A stretch of 64,000 nt of DNA, taken from contig NZ_SCOL01000001.1 of the NCBI RefSeq assembly GCF_005503015.1, positions 620,001-684,000 of the forward strand. The letters run 5' to 3'. The position numbers and the translations under genes were made by a program. Below the pieces are notes generated by a model. That model searched no databases. It saw nothing but the letters and a program-made list of their open reading frames with translations, and was not told the DNA's origin. Shown in pieces: positions 36,403 to 45,206 of this stretch. The stretch comes from Bacillus sp. E(2018). GTDB taxonomy: Bacteria; Bacillota; Bacilli; Bacillales; Fictibacillaceae. The stretch's first letter is position 1. Each line of letters opens with the position of its first letter.

Positions 36403-37879
36403 AGAGTTATACGGATTTTCAACGTTTAGAACTGGACAGAAAGAGATGATTAAGGACCTGCTTTCAGGAAATGATGTGTTAGGCATGTTGCCGACTGGAA
36501 CGGGAAAAACATTAATCTATCAGATGACTGCACATCTATTAAAAGGAAGAGCACTTATCGTTTCTCCATTGGTATCATTGATGGAAGATCAAGTAGATCA
36601 GTTCAAACAAGCCGGATTCAAGAGAACGGTCGCGCTAAACAGCTTTTTAGATCAGAGAGAGAAACAAATCATCCTAAAAAGAATACAAGATTATCAGTTT
36701 GTGTTTGTGAGTCCCGAAATTCTTCAAAACTCATACATCCGTTCTATTCTGTTATCAGTTAATTGGTCTTTATTCGTAGTTGATGAAGCCCATTGCATCT
36801 CACAATGGGGTCATGAGTTTCGCCCTTTTTATCTAGAATTAGCAAATATAAAAAGAGCGATGAGAAATCCGCTTTGTCTCGCATTAACAGCAACGGCAAC
36901 AAAAAAAGTACAAGATGATATTTTGCATCACCTAGATATGAAAAACGCAGAGATACATATTCATAGTGTGAACCGTCCGAACATATCTATCTTTGTTGAA
37001 CGCTTTGATGCGCATGATGAAAAAGTGGAGCGAGCGATCAAGCTTGTTCAACAGCTCAAAGGCCCAGGCATCATTTATACGAATACGAGGATCGGGGCAG
37101 AAACTCTCGTTAAACAATTTCAAGATCATGATATAGAAGGAGTCGCTTTTTATCATGGTGGCATGAATGCGGATGAAAGACTTCTTGTACAAAAACAATT
37201 TCTAGAAGCACAACTGAACATGATTGTTTGTACGAATGCTTTTGGAATGGGAATTAATAAATCGGACATCAGATTTGTAATCCATTTCCATACACCTCCT
37301 ACAATTGAAGGGTATGTTCAGGAAATAGGGAGGGCTGGCAGAGACTCGAAACCTTCTGTAGCCATTCTGTTGTATCATCCAGCAGATCTTGAGATACCGT
37401 ATCATTTTATTGATCAAGAACTACCTGATCTCATACAAATCGATTATTTGTTTTCAGACCGCGAACAAGTAAAAGAACATACGTACAGAGAAAAACTGAA
37501 ACTTGTAGGATTATCCGAAACAGGTCAACGGTTCATGGAATATCACTTAAAAAAAGCGGGTGTTCTTGATAAAAAAAATCTAGAGTTTCATGAAAAAAAT
37601 GTGCTGATTTCAAAAATAAAAACGACGATTGAGAATAGAAAAGCTGATAAAATAGAATCATTAAAGGCGATTGAAAAGTGGGCAACGAGTCATGCGTGTA
37701 AAAGAAGTGGGCTGCTGAAATATTTCGGAGAACCTGAACCAAAACCTGATACACTTTGCTGTTGTCATTGTGGAACAGACCTTTCGCACTTTTATGGAAA
37801 ACATGCGTCACTTAACACATCTTATGGATTATGGGAAGATGAACTAAGACGACTTTTAAGACAGGAAGTGTACAACTAA
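36380..37879 (+). CDS. recQ: ATP-dependent DNA helicase, RecQ family (RecS type)
   Basis: 3' to 5' superfamily 2 helicase for DNA repair. The 499-residue product has motif [12 protein letters not shown], motif Ia [15 protein letters not shown], motif [19 protein letters not shown], motif [13 protein letters not shown], and the C-terminal helicase motifs [20 protein letters not shown] and [12 protein letters not shown], then Zn-binding cysteines ([15 protein letters not shown] and CCCHCG). There is no HRDC domain, as in the short RecS of B. subtilis. ATG 36380 follows AGAGGGTGG; GTG 36371 lies within that site. Confidence 0.93.
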   Translation: MQLEAALKELYGFSTFRTGQKEMIKDLLSGNDVLGMLPTGTGKTLIYQMTAHLLKGRALIVSPLVSLMEDQVDQFKQAGFKRTVALNSFLDQREKQIILKRIQDYQFVFVSPEILQNSYIRSILLSVNWSLFVVDEAHCISQWGHEFRPFYLELANIKRAMRNPLCLALTATATKKVQDDILHHLDMKNAEIHIHSVNRPNISIFVERFDAHDEKVERAIKLVQQLKGPGIIYTNTRIGAETLVKQFQDHDIEGVAFYHGGMNADERLLVQKQFLEAQLNMIVCTNAFGMGINKSDIRFVIHFHTPPTIEGYVQEIGRAGRDSKPSVAILLYHPADLEIPYHFIDQELPDLIQIDYLFSDREQVKEHTYREKLKLVGLSETGQRFMEYHLKKAGVLDKKNLEFHEKNVLISKIKTTIENRKADKIESLKAIEKWATSHACKRSGLLKYFGEPEPKPDTLCCCHCGTDLSHFYGKHASLNTSYGLWEDELRRLLRQEVYN

Positions 37880-37882
37880 AGG

Positions 37883-38512
37883 ATGAGGAATTCTGTAAAG
37901 AACAATTGGATTGAACAGATCACACCGAGAGAACTTTTGTTAAACGTCTATTTCTCACAAAGTTTATTTATGATAACGGCGTTGGGACTTGCATTCTTCT
38001 TTAACGTTTCATTTCCTTGGGTGTTAAATGATCTTGACCTTTCATTAAACGAATGGCTGCTTGCGATAAGCACAGGATTGTTCCTTCCTTTTTTATCGAT
38101 TCAATTAAAAAAGAGGTTGCCTGTAGAATCGTTAGATGACGGGGGAATCAACGAAAAGATCTTTGGTTCTCTTTCCTATATTCATATTTTTTTTCTAACA
38201 GGAATCATTGCATTTGCTGAAGAATGGCTATTCCGTGGAGTACTTCAATCATTATTAGGTTTATTTGTAACGAGTATTATTTTTGCTGTACTGCATGTTC
38301 GTTATATAAAAAAACCTGTTTTATTTAGTATCGTATGCGGTTTAAGCTTTTGGCTAGGTATGATCTATGAGATGACAGATAACATCTGGGTGCCTTTCCT
38401 GGCTCATTATTTGATCGATTTTATTTCTGGGTGCTGGATAGCTAAGCAAAACAAAAGCAGCAGCAATATCACGGACAGCGAGAGTGGGAGTGTGGATCAG
38501 GATGAAGAATGA
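37883..38512 (+). CDS. ypbD: CPBP family intramembrane metalloprotease YpbD
   Basis: CAAX-type (Abi) membrane protease. The 209-residue product has about six hydrophobic segments and the diagnostic motifs FAEEWLFRGVLQSLLG (EExxxR), AVLHVRY and the C-terminal FLAHYLIDFISG with a conserved His. Substrate unknown. ATG 37883 is 3 bp after the recQ stop; the ribosome site is weak (ACAGGAAGTG, inside recQ), so translation may be coupled. The end overlaps the next gene by 11 bp. Confidence 0.85.
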   Translation: MRNSVKNNWIEQITPRELLLNVYFSQSLFMITALGLAFFFNVSFPWVLNDLDLSLNEWLLAISTGLFLPFLSIQLKKRLPVESLDDGGINEKIFGSLSYIHIFFLTGIIAFAEEWLFRGVLQSLLGLFVTSIIFAVLHVRYIKKPVLFSIVCGLSFWLGMIYEMTDNIWVPFLAHYLIDFISGCWIAKQNKSSSNITDSESGSVDQDEE

Positions 38513-38810
38513 CCAGGCGGAAAGTTTAAGAAATAAAACAGCAGACCATACCAGTGCTGCTGTGCAACATGTTCATTCTTTGCCGTCAAGAACGGAAGTG
38601 CACGGGAAAAAGAGAGAACACGAAAGAAAACAACAAAATGCTAAAAAAGTAAAGAGGAATACAACTTTTTTAGTTACTCGATTACTCTTAGCTGCTTTTA
38701 TTCTTTTGATCGGAATAACCGTGACTTATAAACTGTGGTCTAAAGATCTTTATATACCAGTACAAAGTGAGGATCGAGAAGGTGTTGAACAAGTAGAAAT
38801 TGAAGAATAA
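38502..38810 (+). CDS. short YpbE-like membrane protein without LysM domain
   Basis: The 102-residue product has a polar N terminus (Lys/Glu/Gln-rich, HGKKREHERKQQNAKKVKR), one membrane helix (TTFLVTRLLLAAFILLIGITVTYKLW) and a short acidic tail ending VEQVEIEE. By position it corresponds to ypbE, whose B. subtilis product is about 240 residues with a C-terminal LysM; here a stop and a clear terminator follow the helix, so that domain is absent. ATG 38502 is the best-placed start; GTG 38484 is in frame. Cytoplasmic N terminus and short outer tail are predicted. Confidence 0.65.
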   Translation: MKNDQAESLRNKTADHTSAAVQHVHSLPSRTEVHGKKREHERKQQNAKKVKRNTTFLVTRLLLAAFILLIGITVTYKLWSKDLYIPVQSEDREGVEQVEIEE

Positions 38811-38849
38811 AGACCATCTGGTTATGTATATCCAGACGGTCTTTTTTTG
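38811..38849 (+). terminator. rho-independent terminator of the ypbB-recQ-ypbD unit
   Basis: AGACCATCTGG and CCAGACGGTCT pair with one mismatch, followed by TTTTTTGA. Confidence 0.85.
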
Positions 38850-38990
38850 ACTAAAATATTCTTCTTGTTGATTTCTTTTTGTTTCGTCAACTCTAGAATG
38901 AATGTAAAGGATTTTTAAATAGACTAACTATTTTTAAAAAGCATGAATCTGCTTGTATAGGCATAGTAATGTGTACAGGAGGTTATGCGA

Positions 38991-39443
38991 ATGAATGCAC
39001 TGAATCACTGGAAGATAAAGCCCTTTGTTAATGAATTGACAAGCATCGTGCTAGCACAGCTTGTTGATAAAAAAGCTGAGAAAGACAAGTGGAAAAAAGC
39101 CATCAACCAATGGGGATTATCGATGATTTTTGTTGTACTAGCAACCTTCGTCTACCTTTACTATTATAAGCTTCCAACTGCCTCGGAATTTTCAAATCCA
39201 TTAACGTTGTTATTCTCTGATGAGATGGTATGGATTTGTACAGGTTTTATTATTTTTTCGAGCTTTTATATGATCTGGATGAAAAAGAAGTACAAAAAAG
39301 CTGATGATGATTTTGAAGCGATAAGAAAAGATTTTATAGATCGTAACGAAGAATGGTGGAGTGATGAGGAACAATGGAACCAGAGGCATGTTGTTTTTGA
39401 ATTTATGAAACATGAATACAACATAAATATTCTTCACAAATAA
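38991..39443 (+). CDS. ypbF: DUF2663 family protein YpbF
   Basis: Membrane protein of unknown function, 150 residues from ATG 38991. ACAGGAGG ends at 38982, too close for ATG 38985 but well placed for 38991. Two hydrophobic segments (WGLSMIFVVLATFVYLYYY; MVWICTGFIIFSSFYMIWM) lie between charged ends; the C-terminal part is rich in acidic and aromatic residues (DFIDRNEEWWSDEEQWNQRH). Named from its place in the ypb cluster and this two-helix layout. Confidence 0.7.
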   Translation: MNALNHWKIKPFVNELTSIVLAQLVDKKAEKDKWKKAINQWGLSMIFVVLATFVYLYYYKLPTASEFSNPLTLLFSDEMVWICTGFIIFSSFYMIWMKKKYKKADDDFEAIRKDFIDRNEEWWSDEEQWNQRHVVFEFMKHEYNINILHK

Positions 39444-39449
39444 AGAGTT

Positions 39450-39665
39450 TTATTGACAGGGGCAACCAAAAAATAAACAAGAATCTCGATCGTGGCGCTG
39501 ACCTTGAATAACAACTGTCATTTCACAAAAGTGGTCGATTCTTCCAAATGCAAGCGTTTCGTGTTTTTCCATGCAATACACTTCTATAGGAAGGCCGAGT
39601 CGCATGCTATAAGACAGATCTGGGTCTGTCACGAGAGATTTATTCTTCAGTTTAGTTAATGTCAT
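39450..39665 (-). CDS. hypothetical protein with C-terminal CPC motif
   Basis: A 71-residue reverse-strand protein that I do not recognise. The start is well supported by AAGAGGAGAGG eight bases before the ATG at 39665. The middle, LGLPIEVYCMEKHETLAFGRIDHFCEMTVVIQGQ, looks like a small beta-rich domain, and the product ends DSCLFFGCPCQ; four cysteines in all could bind metal or form disulfides. It is convergent with ypbF at a 6-bp gap and its right-hand flank is AT-rich. Confidence 0.65.
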   Translation of the reverse strand: MTLTKLKNKSLVTDPDLSYSMRLGLPIEVYCMEKHETLAFGRIDHFCEMTVVIQGQRHDRDSCLFFGCPCQ

Positions 39666-39840
39666 GATGTTTTTCCTCTCCTCTTATTTTGGTTAATCAT
39701 GTAAACTAATCATACGTGAAATTTACATTTTTTTCAACAAATCTTTTTAAATATTCAAAAAATTAAACCCGCATCTCTTCTCCTTAGAGCACAGAAAGAA
39801 AATATGATATGATCATTTCAATTCATATCAGGAGGCCACA

Positions 39841-40593
39841 ATGATCTTTTTATATATACTCACTTTAACTGGTATTTCGCTATTACTATATATGTATATT
39901 GAAGCACATCGAAATCGTGTCATTCATGATTCCATCAAGATTGCAAAACTGCCAAAGTCATTTGAAAACTTTAAGATCTTTTTTATTTCAGATGTTCATA
40001 AGCGGGAAATATCTGAAGAGATTATTAAAGAATCAGGAAAAGCTGATCTCGTTGTAATCGGTGGTGACCTTGTTGAAAAAGGAGTTTCTATGAAGAAGGT
40101 AGAAGATAATATCAAGCTCCTTTCAACAATTGGACCTGTTTTCTTCGTATGGGGAAACAATGATTATGACGTGGATACGAAACAGCTGGCTTCAACGATC
40201 GAAAATGAAGGTGCAAAAATTTTAGACAATGCCAATTTTAGTATGGTAAGAAATAATGATGTCATTGATTTGGTAGGAGTAAATGATACATCGTTAGGTT
40301 TTGCCTCTCTCGAAGATGCACTTAGAGGATGCCAATCTTCATGCAGAATCTTAATAAGCCATAATCCTGATATATCAAAAAAAATTAGCAGTGAAGATAA
40401 CATTCAGCTTGTCTTAACGGGTCACACCCATGGAGGACAGATCCGCGTTGGACCGTTCGGAATAGCGAAAAGAGGCGGCTGGTATGATGAGTTGACACAC
40501 ACTTTATTAGTGAGTAATGGCTATGGAGCCACACATCTGCCTTTACGATTAGGTGCACCTAGTCAAACACATTTGATAACCTTAACACGGTAA
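39841..40593 (+). CDS. ypbG: metallophosphoesterase YpbG
   Basis: Calcineurin-type phosphoesterase, 250 residues, with a short N-terminal membrane anchor (FLYILTLTGISLLLYMYIEAHR). All metal motifs are present: ISDVHKR, VIGGDLVEK, VWGNNDYD, LISHNPD and LTGHTHGGQIRVGPFG. The GNND form and the anchor are common in the YkuE/YpbG group. ATG 39841 follows TCAGGAGGCC. Natural substrate unknown. Confidence 0.87.
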   Translation: MIFLYILTLTGISLLLYMYIEAHRNRVIHDSIKIAKLPKSFENFKIFFISDVHKREISEEIIKESGKADLVVIGGDLVEKGVSMKKVEDNIKLLSTIGPVFFVWGNNDYDVDTKQLASTIENEGAKILDNANFSMVRNNDVIDLVGVNDTSLGFASLEDALRGCQSSCRILISHNPDISKKISSEDNIQLVLTGHTHGGQIRVGPFGIAKRGGWYDELTHTLLVSNGYGATHLPLRLGAPSQTHLITLTR

Positions 40594-40658
40594 AAAGTTT
40601 ACATTACAACCTTTTTTTCGATATACTCTTCTTAACCTATTTATTGGAGGAAGAACGG

Positions 40659-41567
40659 ATGCCTAGTGAAGGGAAATATAACATTAAAGCGGTTTCGAAG
40701 ATGCTCGGCATTCAAGCAGGAACATTAAGAGCTTGGGAAAGACGCTATTCAATCGTAAAGCCAAACAGAAATGAAGCTGGCCATCGACTTTACACCGACG
40801 AGCAAGTTTACATACTTAAATGGCTAGTGAATAAAGTGAATCAAGGTTTTACGATCAGTCAAGCGGTTGACGTTGCCCAAAATGGGGAACTTTATAAAGA
40901 AGCAGCTCCTTTTACTATTGAGAATACGGATCGTGCAGCTGAAATGGGTAATTTGATTTTAGAAGCTCTTTTATCCTTTCAGGAGAAGAAAGCTAACGAT
41001 CTTTTGAGCCAAGCTTTCAGTATGTATAATTTGGAAAAAGTCATTATTGATATTTTGGGTACATTATTAGTACACGTAGGACACCTTTGGGAAGAACAGA
41101 AAATTACTGTTGCACACGAACATTTTACTTCATCCTTTTTACGTAGTAAGATTGGACAACTTATTCAATGGCTTCCATCTGATCCATATTTACCAAAGGT
41201 TATTGCTGCGTGCGGTTTAGATGAAGAGCATGAACTAGGGCTTCTAATGTTTACACTGTTCTTAAGAAGAAAAGGATTTGAAGTTATATACTTAGGACAC
41301 GGTATACCAAAACGAGACTTTGAGGTTGTGATGAAAGAAGTAGAACCTAAGATGGTATTTTTCTCATGTACGATCGCTGAGAATTCTAAGAAAACCTTGG
41401 AGTGGGCAAACAGCCTGAAAAAAGAATTTCCGAATACCGCAATTGGTGTCGGAGGTGCTGCGATCAATCATATCTCTTCAGAAACGCAAGAGAAGTACGA
41501 AGCATTCTTGATTGGTAATACGAAGTTAGAATGGGACGACTGGATTGCTCAGAAGCTGAAAAATTAA
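40659..41567 (+). CDS. MerR-type regulator with B12-binding domain (CarH/LitR-like)
   Basis: The 302-residue product has an N-terminal MerR helix-turn-helix (YNIKAVSKMLGIQAGTLRAWERRY, residues 7-30, with the wing AGHRLYTDEQV), a four-helix-bundle domain (about 85-165) and a C-terminal cobalamin-binding Rossmann domain. The B12 histidine motif is intact (E189-x-H191-x-x-G194 in DEEHELG), and W144 with E154 and H155 gives the W-x9-EH motif that marks adenosylcobalamin photoreceptors such as CarH. ATG 40659 follows TTGGAGGA. It should be a light-sensitive repressor; its targets are not visible nearby. It sits between ypbG and mecB, where B. subtilis has no such gene. Confidence 0.88.
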   Translation: MPSEGKYNIKAVSKMLGIQAGTLRAWERRYSIVKPNRNEAGHRLYTDEQVYILKWLVNKVNQGFTISQAVDVAQNGELYKEAAPFTIENTDRAAEMGNLILEALLSFQEKKANDLLSQAFSMYNLEKVIIDILGTLLVHVGHLWEEQKITVAHEHFTSSFLRSKIGQLIQWLPSDPYLPKVIAACGLDEEHELGLLMFTLFLRRKGFEVIYLGHGIPKRDFEVVMKEVEPKMVFFSCTIAENSKKTLEWANSLKKEFPNTAIGVGGAAINHISSETQEKYEAFLIGNTKLEWDDWIAQKLKN

Positions 41568-41669
41568 TAGCCTAGGTTTTATATTTTGTTGGATGTTTAT
41601 CACCAACTTTTTGCAAACTCATATATTGATATTAAGACATAATAGCGCCGATCGTAAGGGGGACCAGAG

Positions 41670-42260
41670 ATGCGGGTAGAACGGTTAACCTATAACAAAA
41701 TAAAAATCTTCCTAACTTTTGATGATCTGAATGAACGTGGTATTTCTAAGGAAGAAATATGGCAGGATATTCCTAAAGTTCATCAGCTTTTCCGTGACAT
41801 GATGACTGAAGCTGATGATGAAGTAGGATTTAAAGCTGATGGTCCTATTGCGGTTGAAGTTTTTTCTCTTCCAGCTCAAGGTATGGTCGTAATTGTTACA
41901 AAGGGAATTAACGAGTATGAACTTGAAGAAGAATATGATGAAGATTATATAGAGATGCAAGTTACGTTAGATGAGAACGATGAGATTTTCTATGAGTTTT
42001 CGTCTTTCGAAGACGTTATCTTACTTGCAAAGCGCCTTCATTCTTTAGAGATTAAAGGTGGTACTCTATATTCATTTAATAATCACTTCTACTTAAAGTT
42101 TGAAGAAGATGAGGTCCACCCAGTAGACCTTGATCTATTTATAGCTCTTCTTGCTGAGTTCGGAAGCTCCTCAACGATTACAAGCTATCGAGTTATTGAG
42201 TATGGAAAAGAATTGATGAAATCCGATGCAATCAGTGAACTGTATCGGTATTTTAAGTAA
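41670..42260 (+). CDS. mecB: adaptor protein MecB (YpbH), MecA paralogue
   Basis: Adaptor for the ClpC ATPase that brings substrates to ClpCP. The 196-residue product has the MecA N-terminal domain (MRVERLTYNKIKIFLTFDDL, then GISKEEIWQDIPKVHQLFRDMM), an acidic linker (NEYELEEEYDEDYIEM) and the C-terminal ClpC-binding domain (SSFEDVILLAKRLHSLEIKGGTLY). It is named MecB/YpbH rather than MecA because it lies in the ypb cluster near gudB, the place of ypbH in B. subtilis. ATG 41670 follows AAGGGGGACC. Confidence 0.88.
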   Translation: MRVERLTYNKIKIFLTFDDLNERGISKEEIWQDIPKVHQLFRDMMTEADDEVGFKADGPIAVEVFSLPAQGMVVIVTKGINEYELEEEYDEDYIEMQVTLDENDEIFYEFSSFEDVILLAKRLHSLEIKGGTLYSFNNHFYLKFEEDEVHPVDLDLFIALLAEFGSSSTITSYRVIEYGKELMKSDAISELYRYFK

Positions 42261-42267
42261 GTGTAAG

Positions 42268-42301
42268 AGAGGGGCGCAAATTTTTGCGTCCTTATTTATT
42301 T
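42268..42301 (+). terminator. rho-independent terminator of mecB
   Basis: GGGCGCAAA and TTTGCGTCC pair with a G-U and a short loop, followed by TTATTTATTT. Confidence 0.75.
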
Positions 42302-42364
42302 ATGTGAAAAGCTTTTTGAAAATACTGTTGTCTACTTGTTGTTTTTTTCTCTCCCATTCATGTT

Positions 42365-42450
42365 GAATGTAACGTAAGGTTGTTGACTATTTTAAGCTCA
42401 TCGACTGACCCATGGAAAGCGAACAACCTGGAGCGTAGAATAATCACTAT
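42365..42450. repeat. degenerate copy of the intergenic inverted-repeat family
   Basis: TAACGTAAGGTTGTTGACTA and CATGGAAAGCGAACAACCTGGAGCG match the ends of the copy at 50709; the centre is deleted. It lies in the 380-bp gap between mecB and ddl, where I see no gene. Confidence 0.6.
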
Positions 42451-42642
42451 CTTCAGCTATCATTTAAACGTAAACAGTCTTGAAAACTCAAAAAGCATAA
42501 ACATTGAAATGTCATATAGATATCATTGTGAATTTAGAGACAAAACGTGTTATGATTATTAATATTTTTTCAACCTGAACCGATATGACGGCAGGGAATA
42601 TAATATGTACATAAACCTTTTGGGCTAGGAGTGACCATTAAG

Positions 42643-43560
42643 ATGAAAATAGCAGTATTATATGGCGGTGTTTCTGCTGAGAGAGAAGTATCCTTATCAA
42701 CAGGAAAGCAGATCATCTCTGCGCTTGAAAGCAAAGGTCATGAAGTAACAGGAATTGACTTTCATCCTTCACGACTTAAAGAATTGTTAGAACTTGAAGC
42801 TGACGTTGTTTTTCTAGGACTTCATGGAAAATATGGAGAAGATGGAAGGTTACAAGGTCTTTTAGATATGCTGGGGATTCCTTACGTAGGATCAGGTGCA
42901 CTTGCGTCAGGTATCGCTATGGATAAGGCGAAATCCAAACAGTTCTTTAAAGAAGCTGATATCAATATTGCAAAAGAAAAAGTGCTCTACCGAAAATCAT
43001 ATGATGAGAACCAGTTGGAACTTTCTTTTGATTTTCCTGCAGTAGTAAAGCCGAATAGAGAAGGATCAACAATCGGGCTAACTATCGCTCAAAATCATGA
43101 TGAACTTTTAAAAGGAATCGCTGAAGCCTTTTTGCATGACGATACGATTCTTGTTGAGCAATTCGTAAGCGGGAAAGAGGTTACTGTAGCTGTTATGGGG
43201 GAACACAACAACTACAAAGCACTTCCTGTTGTCGAGATCGAACCTAAGAATGCTTTTTATGACTATGAGTCTAAGTACGCAGAAGGTGGTAGTATCCACT
43301 ATGTTCCTGCAAGGCTTGACGAGAATACAACAGCTAAACTTCAAGAACAAGCTGTTCGTGCTCATGAAGTTTTAGGCTGTGAAGTGTATTCGCGTGTTGA
43401 TTTTATCGTTCCCCACGATGGTTCAGAACCAGTTATCTTGGAAGTAAATACATTACCAGGTATGACACCAACAAGCTTGTTTCCGGATGCAGCGAAAGAG
43501 ATCGGAATGGACTATCCTTCAATGATTGAAAAGTTAATCGAGCTATCTTTAAAAAAGTAA
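42643..43560 (+). CDS. ddl: D-alanine--D-alanine ligase
   Basis: Makes the D-Ala-D-Ala dipeptide of peptidoglycan with ATP. The 305-residue product is an ATP-grasp enzyme: GGVSAEREVSLSTG and LGLHGKYGEDGRLQGLLDMLGIPYVGSG at the N terminus, KPNREGSTIGL in the central domain, and the metal-binding VILEVNTLPGMTPTSLFPDAA at the end. I chose ATG 42643; AGGAG at 42627 leaves 11 bases, and GTG 42631 overlaps that site. murF, the usual neighbour, is not here. Confidence 0.94.
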   Translation: MKIAVLYGGVSAEREVSLSTGKQIISALESKGHEVTGIDFHPSRLKELLELEADVVFLGLHGKYGEDGRLQGLLDMLGIPYVGSGALASGIAMDKAKSKQFFKEADINIAKEKVLYRKSYDENQLELSFDFPAVVKPNREGSTIGLTIAQNHDELLKGIAEAFLHDDTILVEQFVSGKEVTVAVMGEHNNYKALPVVEIEPKNAFYDYESKYAEGGSIHYVPARLDENTTAKLQEQAVRAHEVLGCEVYSRVDFIVPHDGSEPVILEVNTLPGMTPTSLFPDAAKEIGMDYPSMIEKLIELSLKK

Positions 43561-43593
43561 TAACAAAGGATAATGGAAAAGAAATTAACGGTG

Positions 43594-43619
43594 TCTCCAC
43601 CTCTTTAACGAGGTGGAGA
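43594..43619. terminator. 10-bp perfect hairpin after ddl, weak U-run
   Basis: TCTCCACCTC and GAGGTGGAGA form a perfect stem with a 6-nt loop. TTACAT rather than a T-run follows, so it may be a poor terminator or another structured element. Confidence 0.45.
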
Positions 43620-43820
43620 TTACATCATAAAAGCGATGGACATGCCACATAGGTATATTGGCAGAAAATTAGCTATTTTCTCAACAGTCCGTGACTTAAG
43701 AAAGCGTTTACTTTTTAGGTGAAAATCACTAATTTTCTCTTCTCTTTGCTTATACAAAGGTGTATACTGACGATGAAGCTTGACTAAACTCTAGAGGTGA
43801 CGAATATGGGAGGTAAACAA

Positions 43821-45104
43821 ATGACAGCCCAAAATAACACAGACCAAAAATCCGACAATCATCATGAAAATGACAATGTACTCCAATCCACGCAATCCGT
43901 AATTGCGGATGCGCTCGATAAATTAGGATACTCTTCCGAAGTTTATGAGTTGTTGAAAGAACCGATTCGCATGTTGACCGTACGAATTCCGGTTAAGATG
44001 GATGATGGAAGTACAAAGATTTTTACAGGATATCGTGCCCAGCATAATGATGCTGTTGGTCCAACCAAGGGCGGCGTTCGTTTTCATCCGAATGTATCAG
44101 AAACAGAAGTAAAAGCGCTATCAATCTGGATGAGCTTAAAAGCAGGTATCGTTGATCTGCCATACGGTGGAGGAAAAGGTGGAATCATTTGTGATCCACG
44201 TACAATGTCATTCAGAGAACTTGAAAGATTAAGCCGTGGTTATGTAAGAGCGATCAGTCAGTTGGTAGGACCGACAAAAGATATTCCGGCTCCAGACGTA
44301 TTTACAAACTCGCAGATCATGGCTTGGATGATGGATGAGTACAGCAGAATCAGAGAGTTTGATTCTCCTGGATTTATTACAGGAAAACCACTTGTACTAG
44401 GTGGATCTCATGGCCGTGAAACAGCAACTGCTAAAGGTGTTACGATCTGTATACGTGAAGCAGCCGTGAAAAAAGGTATCCAGCTTGAAGGTGCTCGTGT
44501 AGTCGTACAAGGTTTCGGTAACGCGGGAAGCTTCCTTGCTAAATTCATGCACGATGCTGGGGCTAAAGTAATCGCGATCTCGGATGCGTACGGTGGTCTA
44601 TATGATCCAGAAGGATTGGACATCGATTATCTGCTTGAACGCCGTGATAGCTTTGGAACCGTAACAAAGCTTTTCAAAGATACGATAACAAATCAAGAAC
44701 TATTAGAGCTTGATTGTGATATTTTAGTACCTGCAGCGATCGAAAACCAAATTACGGAAAAGAATGCAAACCAGATCAAAGCTTCGATCGTTGTTGAAGC
44801 AGCGAACGGACCAACTACACTTGAGGCGACTAGAATCTTATCTGAAAGAGGAATTCTTTTAGTTCCAGACGTATTAGCAAGTGCAGGTGGGGTAACGGTT
44901 TCTTACTTTGAGTGGGTACAGAACAACCAAGGTTATTACTGGACAGAAGAAGAAGTAGAAGAAAAGCTCGAACGAGTAATGGTAAAGTCCTTTGAAACAG
45001 TTTACACAACAGCCATGAACAGAAAAGTAAACATGAGACTAGCCGCTTACATGGTTGGTGTTCGTAAGATGGCTGAAGCATCACGTTTCAGAGGCTGGAT
45101 TTAA
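43821..45104 (+). CDS. gudB: NAD-dependent glutamate dehydrogenase
   Basis: Catabolic oxidation of glutamate to 2-oxoglutarate and ammonia. The 427-residue product has the active-site strings VGPTKGGVRFHP, LPYGGGKGGI, GPTKDIPAPDVFTN and the NAD-binding VVQGFGNAGSF. The GudB-inactivating 9-bp duplication of B. subtilis 168 is absent (the segment reads ETEVKALSIWMS once), so the enzyme should be active. I prefer ATG 43821 (site GGGAGGT), which matches the family N terminus; ATG 43806, with AGGTGA upstream, is an alternative. It is named gudB rather than rocG from its place before ypdA. Confidence 0.92.
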   Translation: MTAQNNTDQKSDNHHENDNVLQSTQSVIADALDKLGYSSEVYELLKEPIRMLTVRIPVKMDDGSTKIFTGYRAQHNDAVGPTKGGVRFHPNVSETEVKALSIWMSLKAGIVDLPYGGGKGGIICDPRTMSFRELERLSRGYVRAISQLVGPTKDIPAPDVFTNSQIMAWMMDEYSRIREFDSPGFITGKPLVLGGSHGRETATAKGVTICIREAAVKKGIQLEGARVVVQGFGNAGSFLAKFMHDAGAKVIAISDAYGGLYDPEGLDIDYLLERRDSFGTVTKLFKDTITNQELLELDCDILVPAAIENQITEKNANQIKASIVVEAANGPTTLEATRILSERGILLVPDVLASAGGVTVSYFEWVQNNQGYYWTEEEVEEKLERVMVKSFETVYTTAMNRKVNMRLAAYMVGVRKMAEASRFRGWI

Positions 45105-45124
45105 ATTTTTGCAAACTCATACCA

Positions 45125-45160
45125 AATCTCCTATCATATGATGATAGGAGATTTTTTTTG
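45125..45160 (+). terminator. rho-independent terminator of gudB
   Basis: AATCTCCTATCAT and ATGATAGGAGATT form a 13-bp stem with a 3-nt loop, then six T. Confidence 0.92.
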
Positions 45161-45206
45161 GCATGATAAGAAAATGAATAACAGTGTCTTTTGGAGTGAT
45201 GAAAAA

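Noticed and set aside
42380..42562. 60-residue frame between mecB and ddl
   Set aside because: It lies in a degenerate repeat copy and lacks a ribosome site.
43632..43721. 28-codon frame in the ddl-gudB gap
   Set aside because: No ribosome site precedes the ATG and the basic sequence has no recognisable character.
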